Positions 8,694-17,840 of a stretch of DNA of 64,000 nucleotides are shown here, piece by piece. Position 1 is the first letter of the stretch. Each line of letters opens with the position of its first letter. The stretch spans positions 1 through 64,000 of the forward strand of contig JASBVG010000123.1 in assembly GCA_030147505.1 (NCBI GenBank). The letters are read 5' to 3'. The stretch is from Tardiphaga sp. GTDB taxonomy: Bacteria > Pseudomonadota > Alphaproteobacteria > Rhizobiales > Xanthobacteraceae. The notes below the pieces were generated by a model. The model saw only the letters and a list, made by a program, of their open reading frames with translations, was not told the origin of the DNA and did no database searches. The position numbers were made by a program, and so were the translations under genes.

Positions 8694-10676
8694 TTACGTT
8701 GTTACTGCAAAATGCTGCGGTGCCAGCCCTGCCAATCGCCGCTCCTGCATGATCCGAAACGCCGCTTCAATATCGCGGGTCGAACGGCGCGTATTGAACA
8801 GTGGCGCAGTCGAACGACAGTGGGCCAGTTTTCCGCGAAGCGCAGCCAGTTGCTCCAAGTCCCTGGCTAGTTCAACGGCACGACACTCAAAATCTTTCCC
8901 GTCACGCGCGATCAATTCCGGCAGATCGAGAGCGCGAAGCAAACTCGCCGCGACGCGGCCCGCAAATGTAGTTCCTTCGCAGGTGAGCAGCGGCAGCCCC
9001 GCCCATAGCGCATCGCTTGCTGTTGTATGGGCATTGTAAGGCAACGTATCCAGAAACAGATCGGCACAGCGATGCCGAGCCAGGTGTTCGGCGGGAGGCA
9101 ACCGCCTTGCGAAGACGAGCCGGACGGGATGGACACCCCGCGTCTCGGCCTCGCGGCGGAGATTGGCAACCGCGGCCTCGCTGTCATCGAGGAGCCAGAG
9201 AACGCTTCCATCGACGGCAGCGAGGATCCGCATCCAGACGTCGAAGACAGCGGGCGTGATCTTGTAGGCATTGTTGAAGCAGCAGAACACGAAGCCGTCC
9301 GGGGGCAGATTACAGTCGTCCCGCGTCGGGCCTTGCGCGGCAATCTCGCGACGATCGTCATTGGCCTGATAGCAATGCGGCAGCCAGGCGACCTTTTCGT
9401 TATAGAAGCGACGATGTTCAGCCGGCAGCACATGCCGATCGGCGATGATGTAATCCATGAAGCCAGCGCCGATGGTTCCGGGAAAACCGAGATAATTGAC
9501 CTGGAGCGGCGCCGCGCGGCGCGCGAACACGCCATTGCGCTGGGCGCCGAAATAGCCGTTCAGATTGACGAGGATATCGATGTTCTGCGCGCGAATGGCG
9601 GCGGTCGCCTCGACATCGCTCATCGCGGAGATATCGACGATGCGATCCACTGCGCGGGCGATGCGCTGCCGCGTCGGACCTCCATCGTCAAAACCGTTGT
9701 CAAAGGCCACGATCTCGAAGTCGTTTTTGTCGTACTGTTCGAGAACACCCACCAGTAACAGAGATGTCGCCTGCTCGCGGAATTCGCCGGAGATATAACC
9801 GACACGAATCTTGTCGTTCGGAGCGACTTGCCGGGAGCTTCTCGGCATCGGTGCTTTGCCGAATTGCGCAGCATTGGTGAGTTCTGCGCAGCGCTGCAGA
9901 CTGGCCTCGGAGTTTGCGATCCCTTGCCAGCCGAACGGCTCGGCCGCGATCTTTCCGGCAGCGAGATCGGCTTCGATTTCGGCAGCGAGATCGCCAATGC
10001 CATCCCAATCGCAGATCAGCATTTTTTGATGCAGAAGATTGCCTTTGAGGAGAGGCAGTTCGGGATTCAGTGTGTGCGCGCGTCGATACGCGACAACGGC
10101 CTCTGCAGGCCGCCGCAGCTTCGCGAAGACGAAGCCGCGGCCGAACCAGGCCTCGGCCATATCGGGCTGCATGGCGAGGGCGGCAGCGCAGGCGGCGAGC
10201 GCCTCGTCATATCGCTTCAGTTCGGCAAGCGACTTGCTCCGGTTGAAATGAGCGGCGGCGTAGCGCGGGTTGAGGGCCAGGGCGCGGTCGAAATCTGCGA
10301 GGGCTGAGGTGTAGTCGCTGATATCGTTGAGGACCGTGCCGCGATTGTTGAAGGTCTCGGCATTGTTCGGGTTGAGCGCCAGCGCCTCGGTGAAACGCTG
10401 CACTGCCTCATCGGACCGGTTCAAAGCCTTCAGCACCAGACCGTAATTGTAGAGCGTCACATCCGACCGCGGCTGCAGCCGAAGCGCGGCCTTCAGATGT
10501 GGCTCGGCCTCCGCGTGCCGCTTGAGTGTCACGAGGACGATCGCCAGCACGTTCAAGGCGCCGACATGGTCGGGCGCCCTGCGCAGGATACGACGGAGGT
10601 CGCGTTCAGCATCGCCGAGCCGTCCCTGCTGAAACGCGGCGAAAGCGCTTTGGAAAAGATCGGTCGGCGGCGCCAT
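8694..10676 (-). CDS. TPR-repeat / O-GlcNAc transferase-like (GT41, SPINDLY-type) glycosyltransferase
   Basis: A 660-residue protein. About seven TPR repeats (residues about 5-230, with the pattern ALALNP..A...NRG) precede a GT41 catalytic region homologous to eukaryotic OGT and SPINDLY. Visible catalytic-domain landmarks are VGYISGEF, NLNGYFGAQR, YLGFPGT, FNNAYKI (its Lys matches the UDP-sugar-binding lysine of OGT) and AHTTASDALWAGLPLLT. In place of the usual SxDFxxH the motif is SGEFREQ, with Gln where OGT has His. The donor sugar and acceptor cannot be told. Start set at the ATG at 10676. It is monocistronic. Confidence 0.88.
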   Translation of the reverse strand: MAPPTDLFQSAFAAFQQGRLGDAERDLRRILRRAPDHVGALNVLAIVLVTLKRHAEAEPHLKAALRLQPRSDVTLYNYGLVLKALNRSDEAVQRFTEALALNPNNAETFNNRGTVLNDISDYTSALADFDRALALNPRYAAAHFNRSKSLAELKRYDEALAACAAALAMQPDMAEAWFGRGFVFAKLRRPAEAVVAYRRAHTLNPELPLLKGNLLHQKMLICDWDGIGDLAAEIEADLAAGKIAAEPFGWQGIANSEASLQRCAELTNAAQFGKAPMPRSSRQVAPNDKIRVGYISGEFREQATSLLLVGVLEQYDKNDFEIVAFDNGFDDGGPTRQRIARAVDRIVDISAMSDVEATAAIRAQNIDILVNLNGYFGAQRNGVFARRAAPLQVNYLGFPGTIGAGFMDYIIADRHVLPAEHRRFYNEKVAWLPHCYQANDDRREIAAQGPTRDDCNLPPDGFVFCCFNNAYKITPAVFDVWMRILAAVDGSVLWLLDDSEAAVANLRREAETRGVHPVRLVFARRLPPAEHLARHRCADLFLDTLPYNAHTTASDALWAGLPLLTCEGTTFAGRVAASLLRALDLPELIARDGKDFECRAVELARDLEQLAALRGKLAHCRSTAPLFNTRRSTRDIEAAFRIMQERRLAGLAPQHFAVTT

Positions 10677-10809
10677 GCGGTACTCGGATCGAACCAACGG
10701 AAACGGGGCCGGGTATAGCTTTTGGTCGGATGAACGTCGAGGATCGCAGTGACGTCAACCACCGCGCGGCGTTCCGGAGCCGCCCCATGAGTCGCAGCAT
10801 CACCAACAA

Positions 10810-10839
10810 AAATCCCCGGCGGTTTCCCGCCGGGGATTT
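10810..10839 (-). terminator. Rho-independent terminator of the porin gene
   Basis: A 13-bp perfect stem (AATCCCCGGCGG paired with CCGCCGGGGATT plus one outer pair) with a 4-base loop. It is followed on the minus strand by TTTTTG and lies 37 bp after the porin stop. Confidence 0.95.
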
Positions 10840-10875
10840 CTGCTTCAGATATCGATCGCCGTTAGGCGGTCGGCA

Positions 10876-12414
10876 TTAGAACGAGCGCAGGATCTGCACC
10901 GAACCGTTGTAGAGGTTCTGGTCGGTGATCGCGTAAGAACCCGGCACCTTGCCACCCAGACCAGCAGCCGGAGTGACGTTGTAGAAGCCGCCCAGGTTCT
11001 GCTCGAGGCGGGTATAGGTGAACTGAGCCGACAGGGTCAGGTTACGAACCGGCGTCCAGGCGGTACGGGTACCGATCTGAGCGATGCCGAAGTCGAAGTT
11101 ACCCGAAGTGCCGGTCAGGTTGGCGACGTTGGTGCCGGCCGCGGCAGCTGCGCTGCCCGAACCGAGGCGGCCACCAGCTGGCGAGAAGGCAGCTGCAAGC
11201 AGCGCATTGCCATCGTCGCCATACGAGATGTGGCTGTAGTTACCGAAGATCGAGGTACGCCAGGCCGGGTTCCAGTAGTGCTCGTAGAAGGCGCTGACCG
11301 ACCAGGCATCGGACTGGACGATCTGACCGCCCGGGGCGAACACGCCGTCGAGAACGTAGCCGAAGCCGACGCTGCCGTCGCCGAACTTGGCAAAGCGACC
11401 GCCGCCCTGGGTATCGAGCGTACCACCGGTGAACACGTAACGAGCTGCACCCTTCGCGTAACCAGCTTCCAGCTTCAAGCTGTCGCCAGCGCCGGTGGGC
11501 AGGTTCTTGAACTCGACCGCGCCGCTGACAGCGAAGCCGTACTTGTCATCCGCATGACCAGTACCTTCGTTCGCACCGTAGAAGCCCGGGGTCGAAGCAT
11601 GCATCGCGGCTGCGAAGTGCAGGGTACCCCAAGCCTGGTCGAGTCGGATGTTGCCGACGACGTCAGGAATGTGGTTGCCGCCCGTCGAGTTGCCGAGGAA
11701 GGTGGCCGACGACACGCCGTAAACATAGTTCAGGAAGCTTGCGCCACCCGGAGCAACGATGAAGTTCGCCGTGTTGTAGAGGCCGGCGTTGCGGTAGGGC
11801 GAGGCGTTTTCGAGCGAGATGGTAGCCGACACGCCGTTACCGAACGAAGCGGTATAGGCGATCTGCGGCAGACCGGTCGCGTTGTTCGAACCAGCGAGCT
11901 GACCCGACGAGATGTAGGGCTTCGAGAGCGCCCACTGCGGATCGAACTGCGAGACGGCCTTACCGAAGGTGAAGCCGGCGAACTGGATGAAGGCGTAGTC
12001 GACTTCGGTGAAGCCGCCAGCGATCGTTTCACGGTTCTGCGCGAAGTCGAACTGAATGTTCGCGTAGGTACGAACCACGCCGTATTCGGTCGCGGTGCGG
12101 GTGTCCGTGGTCAGGTTGATACGCTCGCGCGTATTGATGTAGTCCTTGGTCCACAGGTTGTTACCACCTGCGCCACCCTGCCAGTACGGCACGTCATAGG
12201 TGCTGCCGTTGAACGCGGTGTCCAAACGGATCGCGCCGCCGATCTTGATGCAGGTATCGGTGCCCGGGATGTAATAGAAGCCTGCGCCATAGAGCGAGCA
12301 GACCTTCACATATTCAACGGCCTTGGCCTTGACCGGAAGGTCAGCTGCCTGGGCGCCGCCGATGGCGATCAGACCCGCCGCAGAGCCAAGAATCAGGCTC
12401 TTAAGATTCGTCAT
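10876..12414 (-). CDS. Outer-membrane porin (Porin_2 family)
   Basis: A 512-residue major porin of the rhizobial Porin_2 family: a trimeric beta-barrel for diffusion of small solutes. A signal peptide (MTNLKSLILG...GGAQA, cut near residue 23) leads to ADLPVKAKAVEYVKVCSLYG, the standard mature start, with two early Cys (CSLYG and DTCIKIGG). The barrel follows and ends in ...QILRSF, a terminal Phe as expected for BAM recognition. The start at 12414 gives the complete signal peptide; the longer open frame upstream has no such support. It is monocistronic with its own strong terminator, as for a highly expressed gene. Confidence 0.95.
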   Translation of the reverse strand: MTNLKSLILGSAAGLIAIGGAQAADLPVKAKAVEYVKVCSLYGAGFYYIPGTDTCIKIGGAIRLDTAFNGSTYDVPYWQGGAGGNNLWTKDYINTRERINLTTDTRTATEYGVVRTYANIQFDFAQNRETIAGGFTEVDYAFIQFAGFTFGKAVSQFDPQWALSKPYISSGQLAGSNNATGLPQIAYTASFGNGVSATISLENASPYRNAGLYNTANFIVAPGGASFLNYVYGVSSATFLGNSTGGNHIPDVVGNIRLDQAWGTLHFAAAMHASTPGFYGANEGTGHADDKYGFAVSGAVEFKNLPTGAGDSLKLEAGYAKGAARYVFTGGTLDTQGGGRFAKFGDGSVGFGYVLDGVFAPGGQIVQSDAWSVSAFYEHYWNPAWRTSIFGNYSHISYGDDGNALLAAAFSPAGGRLGSGSAAAAAGTNVANLTGTSGNFDFGIAQIGTRTAWTPVRNLTLSAQFTYTRLEQNLGGFYNVTPAAGLGGKVPGSYAITDQNLYNGSVQILRSF

Positions 12415-12812
12415 GTTAAACCTCCAAGTTGCTAATCGGGAAGGTTCCGGATCCGCCAGGTTCAAACCCGAAGGTTAAGCCCGAAGGGTTGGTTCCCCCA
12501 CTCCCCAAACCAACCGCCGGAGTGCTTCGCGCTTTCGGAAACCCGCATCACGCGAGGCACTCAAGCGAACCACTTCAACGGGACGATCACGGGTTTGCCC
12601 CATCGCCGCCACAGAGAATGCCTGCGCAATTCTTAGAAGCAAAATACTTTATGTACTCAGGTAACTTTATCGCGATGCAGTGTGGTTTCCGAGCCACATG
12701 CCGTAACCCGCAATTGCGCCGCACAAATATTTGATCAAGTTATGCATTCTACAAAATTCCCCGCTATGGGAATGCTGGCACGACCAAGAACACACAGACC
12801 TATGGCCTCCCC
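12415..12812. other. Divergent promoter region between porin and MarR gene
   Basis: 398 bp without a protein gene. The porin-proximal part is GC-rich and holds a repeat of CCCGAAGG and the hairpin below. The stretch 12640-12790 is AT-rich and probably contains promoters for both genes. I could not assign -35/-10 boxes with confidence. Confidence 0.5.
12487..12515 (-). promoter_or_regulatory. Hairpin in the presumed porin leader RNA
   Basis: GGTTGGTT and AACCAACC form an 8-bp stem around a 13-base loop rich in G (minus strand), 73 bp upstream of the porin ATG. It could affect mRNA stability or be a target of small-RNA control; this is inference. Confidence 0.35.
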
Positions 12813-13316
12813 TTGAATAAGAGCAAGCCCGCAGACAACGACGAAAACGGCAGGAATCAGGAGGTTGTTCGGCAATTTCTCTGGGACATTGCCTCAATCA
12901 ACGTCCATCTGGAGGAGATTCGGCATTTCTGGGCCAAGGAACTCGGCATCAGCGGCCCGCAATGGATGATCCTGATGGCGGTGGGCGACCTCGATTCCGG
13001 CAATGGCGTGCCGGTGAAGGATGTCTCAGCCATGCTGCATGTGGATCCGTCCTTCGTAACCACCCAGTCCAAGATGCTCGAGAAGAACGGCTTCATGCGC
13101 CGGGTTCCTTCGCGCCAAGACGCCCGCGTGGTGCTGATGTCGTTGTCAGACAAGGCCAGCAAGAAGATCGCCATGCTGGCGTCGCGGCGCGATTCGCTCA
13201 GCGATTTCGTGCTGGCGGATTTCGACCACGAGGCTTTGCTAGACATCACATCCCAGCTGGGAAAGCTGAAGACCCGCCTGCAAAAAGCGGCCGTGATGCT
13301 GGCGGTGGAAAGCTAG
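12813..13316 (+). CDS. MarR-family transcriptional regulator
   Basis: A 167-residue winged-helix regulator. The N-terminal dimer helix is followed by a MarR core: GISGPQWMILMAV, recognition helix region VPVKDVSAMLHVDPSFVTTQSK, and wing FMRRVPSRQDARVVLMSLSD, where the DxR motif typical of MarR wings is kept. The start is a TTG at 12813; an ATG at 12802 is out of frame. It is divergent from the porin, and its stop overlaps by 4 bp the end of the convergent hydrolase gene. Its target and ligand are unknown. Confidence 0.88.
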   Translation: MNKSKPADNDENGRNQEVVRQFLWDIASINVHLEEIRHFWAKELGISGPQWMILMAVGDLDSGNGVPVKDVSAMLHVDPSFVTTQSKMLEKNGFMRRVPSRQDARVVLMSLSDKASKKIAMLASRRDSLSDFVLADFDHEALLDITSQLGKLKTRLQKAAVMLAVES

Positions 13317-14491
13317 CGCGCGCGGGCCAGACGGTCGGCAATCCAGTCGAAGATGAATTCGTTGGCGATGGTCGGATTGTCACGCTGGGCATGCGATGCA
13401 GCTGTTTCGGCAGCGGAAAACACCTTGAGCTCGACGTCGTATCCACCCGCTGCAAGGGCTTCGCAGCACTTCCTGACATGGCCGGCATCGAGCCAGTCGC
13501 GCTCGCCGAGCGGGACAAGTATCGGGCATGCGATCCGGGTGGCGATACTGCTGTTGCAAAGCCGAAGAACCTCATCACCGAATTCGTCCGAGATGGGTTC
13601 CGCACCATAGATGCGCGAGGCGAGAAACGCCCGCTCATGCAGGTCCCAGATTCCCGCATCGCAGACGGCTGCAGCGAAGCGCGGATCGAAGCTGGCGCCA
13701 CGGGTGGCGAGCGGAGCCCCGAGGCCATCGCCGAGAATCACGATCTTGCGCGTGTTGACCTCGCGCCGCGCCTGCAGGAAGTCGATCCAGCGACTGATCG
13801 CCGTCTCGACGTCGTAACGTCCAAAACCCTCGTCGAGGCTGCGCCGGTGGCCCTGACCTGGGAGGTCGATCAGCAGCAGCGCCATGCCGCGCTCATGGGC
13901 ATAGCGAGGCATCCGGCACAGATGCTCTTCCTTATACTGATCCGGGCCGCCAACGCAGACCACCACCGGCACCTTGCGGCCAGCCCGCCCGGCCGGCGGC
14001 AGAAAATAGCCCTGCAGGGTCCCGCCGTTACCCCAGGCGATTTCGACGACCTCACCTGCCGGCGTTGAGTTCTGCAGATAGAGCTGGGAGCAAACCATCA
14101 TCTGAGCGATCGCCGTGCCCTGGCGGGGATCGTCGATGCCCATGAAGGCCTGCGCCGTCCGATAATAGTTCGCCGCGCGCAGCCAATTACTCAGCGCAGT
14201 GGGAACATGGCCGCGCGCCAAAGCGATATCACCACGCGACTTGTTGAGATCCGCGGCCTTCTTCCACTGCGCGTGCCAGCTCTCCTCGCAAGCGGGATTG
14301 ATGCCGCTCGCAGCAAGCATGCATTCTGATACCGTACTTCCACCGTCCTGCGCAGCTCCGAGCAGGCGCAGGAACTGGAGCGAATAGTCCTCGTTCGCGG
14401 GCCATTGCATCCAACCGCGCGAATCGAAGGACGGGAGCAACTCCTCAGATGCAATATGCGTCATTTCCCCGGTATCGTTATTTATAGACAT
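13313..14491 (-). CDS. Alpha/beta-hydrolase fold protein lacking the nucleophile Ser
   Basis: A 392-residue protein with an N-terminal helical region (about 1-140) and a C-terminal alpha/beta-hydrolase fold. This layout matches the FrsA / 2,6-dihydroxypseudooxynicotine hydrolase group. The oxyanion strand is VVVCVGGPDQY and the nucleophile elbow reads ILGDGLGAP: position 256, normally Ser of GxSxG, is Gly (codon GGC, one base from AGC). The candidate His367 (ASHAQRDNP) lies at the expected spacing, and acidic residues at 332 and 335 remain. It may be a pseudo-enzyme or use other chemistry. ATGs at 14491 and 14464 are both possible starts. Confidence 0.8.
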   Translation of the reverse strand: MSINNDTGEMTHIASEELLPSFDSRGWMQWPANEDYSLQFLRLLGAAQDGGSTVSECMLAASGINPACEESWHAQWKKAADLNKSRGDIALARGHVPTALSNWLRAANYYRTAQAFMGIDDPRQGTAIAQMMVCSQLYLQNSTPAGEVVEIAWGNGGTLQGYFLPPAGRAGRKVPVVVCVGGPDQYKEEHLCRMPRYAHERGMALLLIDLPGQGHRRSLDEGFGRYDVETAISRWIDFLQARREVNTRKIVILGDGLGAPLATRGASFDPRFAAAVCDAGIWDLHERAFLASRIYGAEPISDEFGDEVLRLCNSSIATRIACPILVPLGERDWLDAGHVRKCCEALAAGGYDVELKVFSAAETAASHAQRDNPTIANEFIFDWIADRLARAR

Positions 14492-14708
14492 TGGCTCGGT
14501 GCCAATGTCTGGCGGCGCTCTGGCCGGTGTGGAAGGAGTGCGTGTTGCTTCTGCGGCAACTGCGCGGCGAGGACGCTAGCCTAGTTCTGGCATAGCGCAA
14601 AGCTTGTGTGACACTTTTTTGACGATGCCTCGCGGCTTAGCGACGCCAATGATGGTTGATTTAACGGAATAAGCAACTCCTGAGCGAGACGTCAACACGA
14701 CAACTGCC

Positions 14709-15872
14709 CTAGAGCCGTGATCGCAGGATCGCTCGCGCCAGCGTCTGCGCGCGCGGAACGATGCTGTCGATGTCGAGCCATTCGAGATCCGTATGCACAT
14801 TGCCCCCAACCGGACCCAGGCCGCACAGGGTCGGCGTACCGACGCTGGCGGTGAACCCGGAATCGGCACAGCCGCCGGCGAACTCGCCGTCCAGCGTCTT
14901 AAGTCCGGAATCGACAGCGGCAGCCTGATAGGTCTGGAACATGGCCTTCGCTGCAATGTCCTGGACGAGCGGCAGGAACTCTCCACCGACATGCAGTTTC
15001 GAGGTCGTGCCGGGAACGGTCGATGTGTCGATGATGGCCTCGATCGCCGTCATGACGACGGCGCGGTCGGCAGGCTCGACGTAGCGGAAATCGATCTCGC
15101 CAGACGCGTATGGCGCAGTGGTATTCACCGACTGGCCGCCGGAAATCAGGCCGACATTCAGCGTGATGCCCTTGTCGATGTCGGTGAGCGCGTGGATTTG
15201 CACGACCTTGTGCGCGAGTTCGCCGATGGCGCTGACGCCGAGGGCGAAGTTATTGCCGGAATGCGCGGCCTTGCCGAACACCTCGAAGCGCATGAACACG
15301 CCGCCCTTTCGGCCGGTAACGATATTGCCGGATGGACGACCCGGCTCGGAATTATAAACCGCACGGGCAGCACGACCTTCACGCTCGATGATCGGGCGTG
15401 AACCACGCGAGGCGATTTCCTCGTCTCCGGTGATCAGCACCTTGATGGGGTGCGGGGCAGCATCGAATTTCTTTAGCGCAGCCGCGACGAAGACATTGAT
15501 GACGACGCCGGCTTTCATATCGGCAACGCCAGGACCGTAAGCCTTGTTGTCCTTGATGGTGAACGGGCGCTTGGCGACCTCGCCCTTCGGGAAAACGGTA
15601 TCGCGATGGCCGAGAAGCAGGATCGGCTTCTCGTTGCTGCCGGGCTTGGTCACGACAGCATGAACGGCATCGCCATAAATGTCGTTTGGCTCGCGCCAGG
15701 TTTCGATGTCGTGCTCGGCAAAATGCTGCTGGAATCGCTCGCCCACCGCATCGACGCCAGGTTTGTCGTAGGAGCCGGAATCGATGTTCACGACGTCGCG
15801 GAGCAGATCGATCATCGCTTGCCGCTGTGACGCCAGCCACTCAACGATCAACGCTTCGGAATTGGTGGGCAT
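14709..15872 (-). CDS. M20-family metallopeptidase (glutamate carboxypeptidase type)
   Basis: A 387-residue zinc peptidase close to carboxypeptidase G2. Metal-site motifs are in order: GHRDTVFP, GPGVADMKAG (bridging Asp), GDEEIASRGS (catalytic Glu and metal Glu), YNSEPGRPSG and the C-terminal GGNVHTDLEW His. A dimerisation domain lies between about residues 185 and 295 (VFGKAAHSGN). No signal peptide is visible, so it is likely cytoplasmic, cleaving C-terminal Glu or Asp or related amides. The neighbouring GMC oxidoreductase starts upstream in the same direction, 38 bp away, so the two may be one operon. Confidence 0.92.
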   Translation of the reverse strand: MPTNSEALIVEWLASQRQAMIDLLRDVVNIDSGSYDKPGVDAVGERFQQHFAEHDIETWREPNDIYGDAVHAVVTKPGSNEKPILLLGHRDTVFPKGEVAKRPFTIKDNKAYGPGVADMKAGVVINVFVAAALKKFDAAPHPIKVLITGDEEIASRGSRPIIEREGRAARAVYNSEPGRPSGNIVTGRKGGVFMRFEVFGKAAHSGNNFALGVSAIGELAHKVVQIHALTDIDKGITLNVGLISGGQSVNTTAPYASGEIDFRYVEPADRAVVMTAIEAIIDTSTVPGTTSKLHVGGEFLPLVQDIAAKAMFQTYQAAAVDSGLKTLDGEFAGGCADSGFTASVGTPTLCGLGPVGGNVHTDLEWLDIDSIVPRAQTLARAILRSRL

Positions 15873-15910
15873 GGATAGTCCTTCTCAAGGGGCGCTTGCA
15901 TTGCGCGTGT

Positions 15911-17491
15911 TTATTTTGCTCCAGCCATGGCCGGCACGGCAAGGTTTCGCTCCCGCATCATGATGCGTGCAATCGCCTCACCGATTACAACTGTCGTGAA
16001 ATGCGTGTTGGCGCGGCAGTCCGCCGGCATGATGGAGGCATCGGCCACGCGGAGGCCGGCAACACCCTTCACCGTGCCGTCGGGATTGACGACGCCGTCA
16101 TCCCCGTCGAAGCCGGTCATGCGGCAGGTGCCGGCGGCATGCTGGATATCGCCGGTCTCGCGGCGAAGTACAGACTCGATCTCGGCAGTAGGCAGCGCGG
16201 CCAGCTGCACCAAGGTCAGCCCGCCCTCGGCGAGGCCAACCCATTCGGAAATGCCTGTGATGGCTGGCTGCGCGGTGATGACCGCGAGCCGCTTCACCGC
16301 ATCAACCATGCGCGCCATATCGCGGGGATCCGCCAGCATGTTCTCTTCGACGACGGGATCGACGCTTGCATCGCGCGAGGTCAGTTTCAACGTCCCGCGC
16401 GAATAAGCGCGGTAGAGGCCGGCACCGATCGCGCCGGGATTACCGATGCCGCGATGGTTGAAGGCGATGAAGATCATATCGCGGCGGCCATCATCGAGGC
16501 CGGAGGAATAGGTGACGCAGCAATTGGTATGGCGGGTGTCACGATCCTTCGGTGCGATCTCGTCGCGTATCTTGATCAACGGACGAAACAGTGGGTGATC
16601 GAAGAAGTGCTGACCCACGGGAAGATCGCGCTCGACGGCGATGCCCATGGCCTGCAGATCCGCCGCGGGGCCGATGCCCGAGCGCAGCAGGATCGCGGGG
16701 CTATGGACTGCACCGCCGCACAGCACGATCTCCCGGGCCGGGATCTCCTGCGTGCCCAGCCCTTCGATATGCACGACGACGCCGGTCGCGCGGCCGTCGG
16801 TGACAACAACGCGATCGACCAGCGCATGGCCACGGACGTCGAGATTGGCACGGCCGCGCGCCGGCTCAAGATAGGCTTCATTGGTCGAAATGCGGCGCAG
16901 GTTGCGGCTGTTGATGGGATAGCAGGCAACGCCCTCGCCATCCGGCCCGTTGACGTCATCGCACCATTTGTAGCCCGTGGCCAGCGCGGCATCGCGCAGG
17001 CCCTTGTCGATCGGGCCCCATGTCTCCGGCGGGGCACGATAGACCGGCAGCGGGCCACCGCGGCCGTGGCCGGGCGCATCGCCGAAATCGAGGTCGTCTT
17101 CAATCACCGAGAAAAGCGGCATGATCTCCTTCGCCGACCAGCCGGTACAGCCGAGATCAGCCCATTCGTCGAACGCGTCGGCGACGCCGCGAATGGCGAT
17201 CTGGCCGTTCATCATCGAGGAGCCACCGAGGCCCTTGCCGCGCCAGTAGAAGCGTTGGTCCTGCCCGGCCACACGGCGCGAGTGCAGATCGGGCCATTGC
17301 CACTTCTCCTGAAATTCACGCTGGTGAATGATTGGGATGGGGTTGGCAGTGGTGACTTCCCATGGCGCGTCGTCTGCGCGCCAGTCGCGACCGGCTTCGA
17401 GCAACAGCACTCTCGTTGAGGAATTTTCGGTGAGGCGGGCGGCAATGGCGGCGCCGGCCGAGCCGCCGCCAACAACGATCACATCATACAT
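15911..17491 (-). CDS. GMC-family FAD oxidoreductase (choline/alcohol dehydrogenase type)
   Basis: A 526-residue glucose-methanol-choline oxidoreductase. The Rossmann motif VIVVGGGSAGAAIAARL starts at residue 4. GMC signature 1 is GKGLGGSSMMNGQIAIRG and signature 2 is the GGAVHSPAILLRSGIGP block. The C-terminal active site has GTCRM and VADASIMPADCRANTHFTTVVIGE. In this family a His, and often Asn or His, act as bases. The substrate is an alcohol of unknown identity. The ATG at 17491 was preferred to the TTG one codon earlier. It is probably co-transcribed with the M20 peptidase. Confidence 0.93.
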   Translation of the reverse strand: MYDVIVVGGGSAGAAIAARLTENSSTRVLLLEAGRDWRADDAPWEVTTANPIPIIHQREFQEKWQWPDLHSRRVAGQDQRFYWRGKGLGGSSMMNGQIAIRGVADAFDEWADLGCTGWSAKEIMPLFSVIEDDLDFGDAPGHGRGGPLPVYRAPPETWGPIDKGLRDAALATGYKWCDDVNGPDGEGVACYPINSRNLRRISTNEAYLEPARGRANLDVRGHALVDRVVVTDGRATGVVVHIEGLGTQEIPAREIVLCGGAVHSPAILLRSGIGPAADLQAMGIAVERDLPVGQHFFDHPLFRPLIKIRDEIAPKDRDTRHTNCCVTYSSGLDDGRRDMIFIAFNHRGIGNPGAIGAGLYRAYSRGTLKLTSRDASVDPVVEENMLADPRDMARMVDAVKRLAVITAQPAITGISEWVGLAEGGLTLVQLAALPTAEIESVLRRETGDIQHAAGTCRMTGFDGDDGVVNPDGTVKGVAGLRVADASIMPADCRANTHFTTVVIGEAIARIMMRERNLAVPAMAGAK

Positions 17492-17669
17492 CAAGGTCGC
17501 TTCTTTCCGGGCGAGTCACGCAGCATGACGGAGCGTCATGCGACGCCATATCGTTTGCAAGAACTATTCCCGAAAACCTACACCAACTGCCGAGCTGTTG
17601 CAGCGCACACGCAGCACAGCACAACTCGACCACGCATGCTCAATGTCTTTCTAGCCGACTTAACCCACC

Positions 17670-17840
17670 TCAACGGGAATCGCTCGAAGGTTTCCCGGGC
17701 TGATCGTCATCGAGAATGGCGCGCCAGCCGGCACCTTCGAGATCGTCATACTGACCGGACCTGAGCGACCACAGAAAGCCCCACAGGCCGAGGCCTCCGA
17801 GCGCGAGCGCCAGCGGGATGAGGAAAATGAGGGACTGCAT
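17670..17840 (-). CDS. fixS: cbb3 oxidase assembly protein FixS/CcoS
   Basis: A 56-residue single-pass membrane protein needed for cofactor insertion in cbb3 oxidases. Residues 1-25 form a membrane helix (MQSLIFLIPLALALGG...), followed by the family SLRSGQYDDLEGAGWRAILDD. The ATG at 17840 fits; the open frame upstream overlaps fixH. It begins 8 bp after the fixH stop. In standard fixGHIS operons the copper ATPase gene fixI lies at exactly this junction; here it is missing. Confidence 0.95.
   Translation of the reverse strand: MQSLIFLIPLALALGGLGLWGFLWSLRSGQYDDLEGAGWRAILDDDQPGKPSSDSR

Noticed and set aside
12732-12740. TTGATCAA as a further FNR/FixK box
   Set aside because: The two half-sites abut with no 4-bp spacer, so it does not fit TTGAT-N4-ATCAA.
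12600-12800. AT-rich stretch as possible insertion element or origin
   Set aside because: There are no terminal repeats, transposase or DnaA-box clusters; it is better read as the divergent promoter region of the porin and MarR genes.
15686-17419. 577-codon plus-strand open frame
   Set aside because: It is antisense to the GMC oxidoreductase gene and has no recognisable motif.
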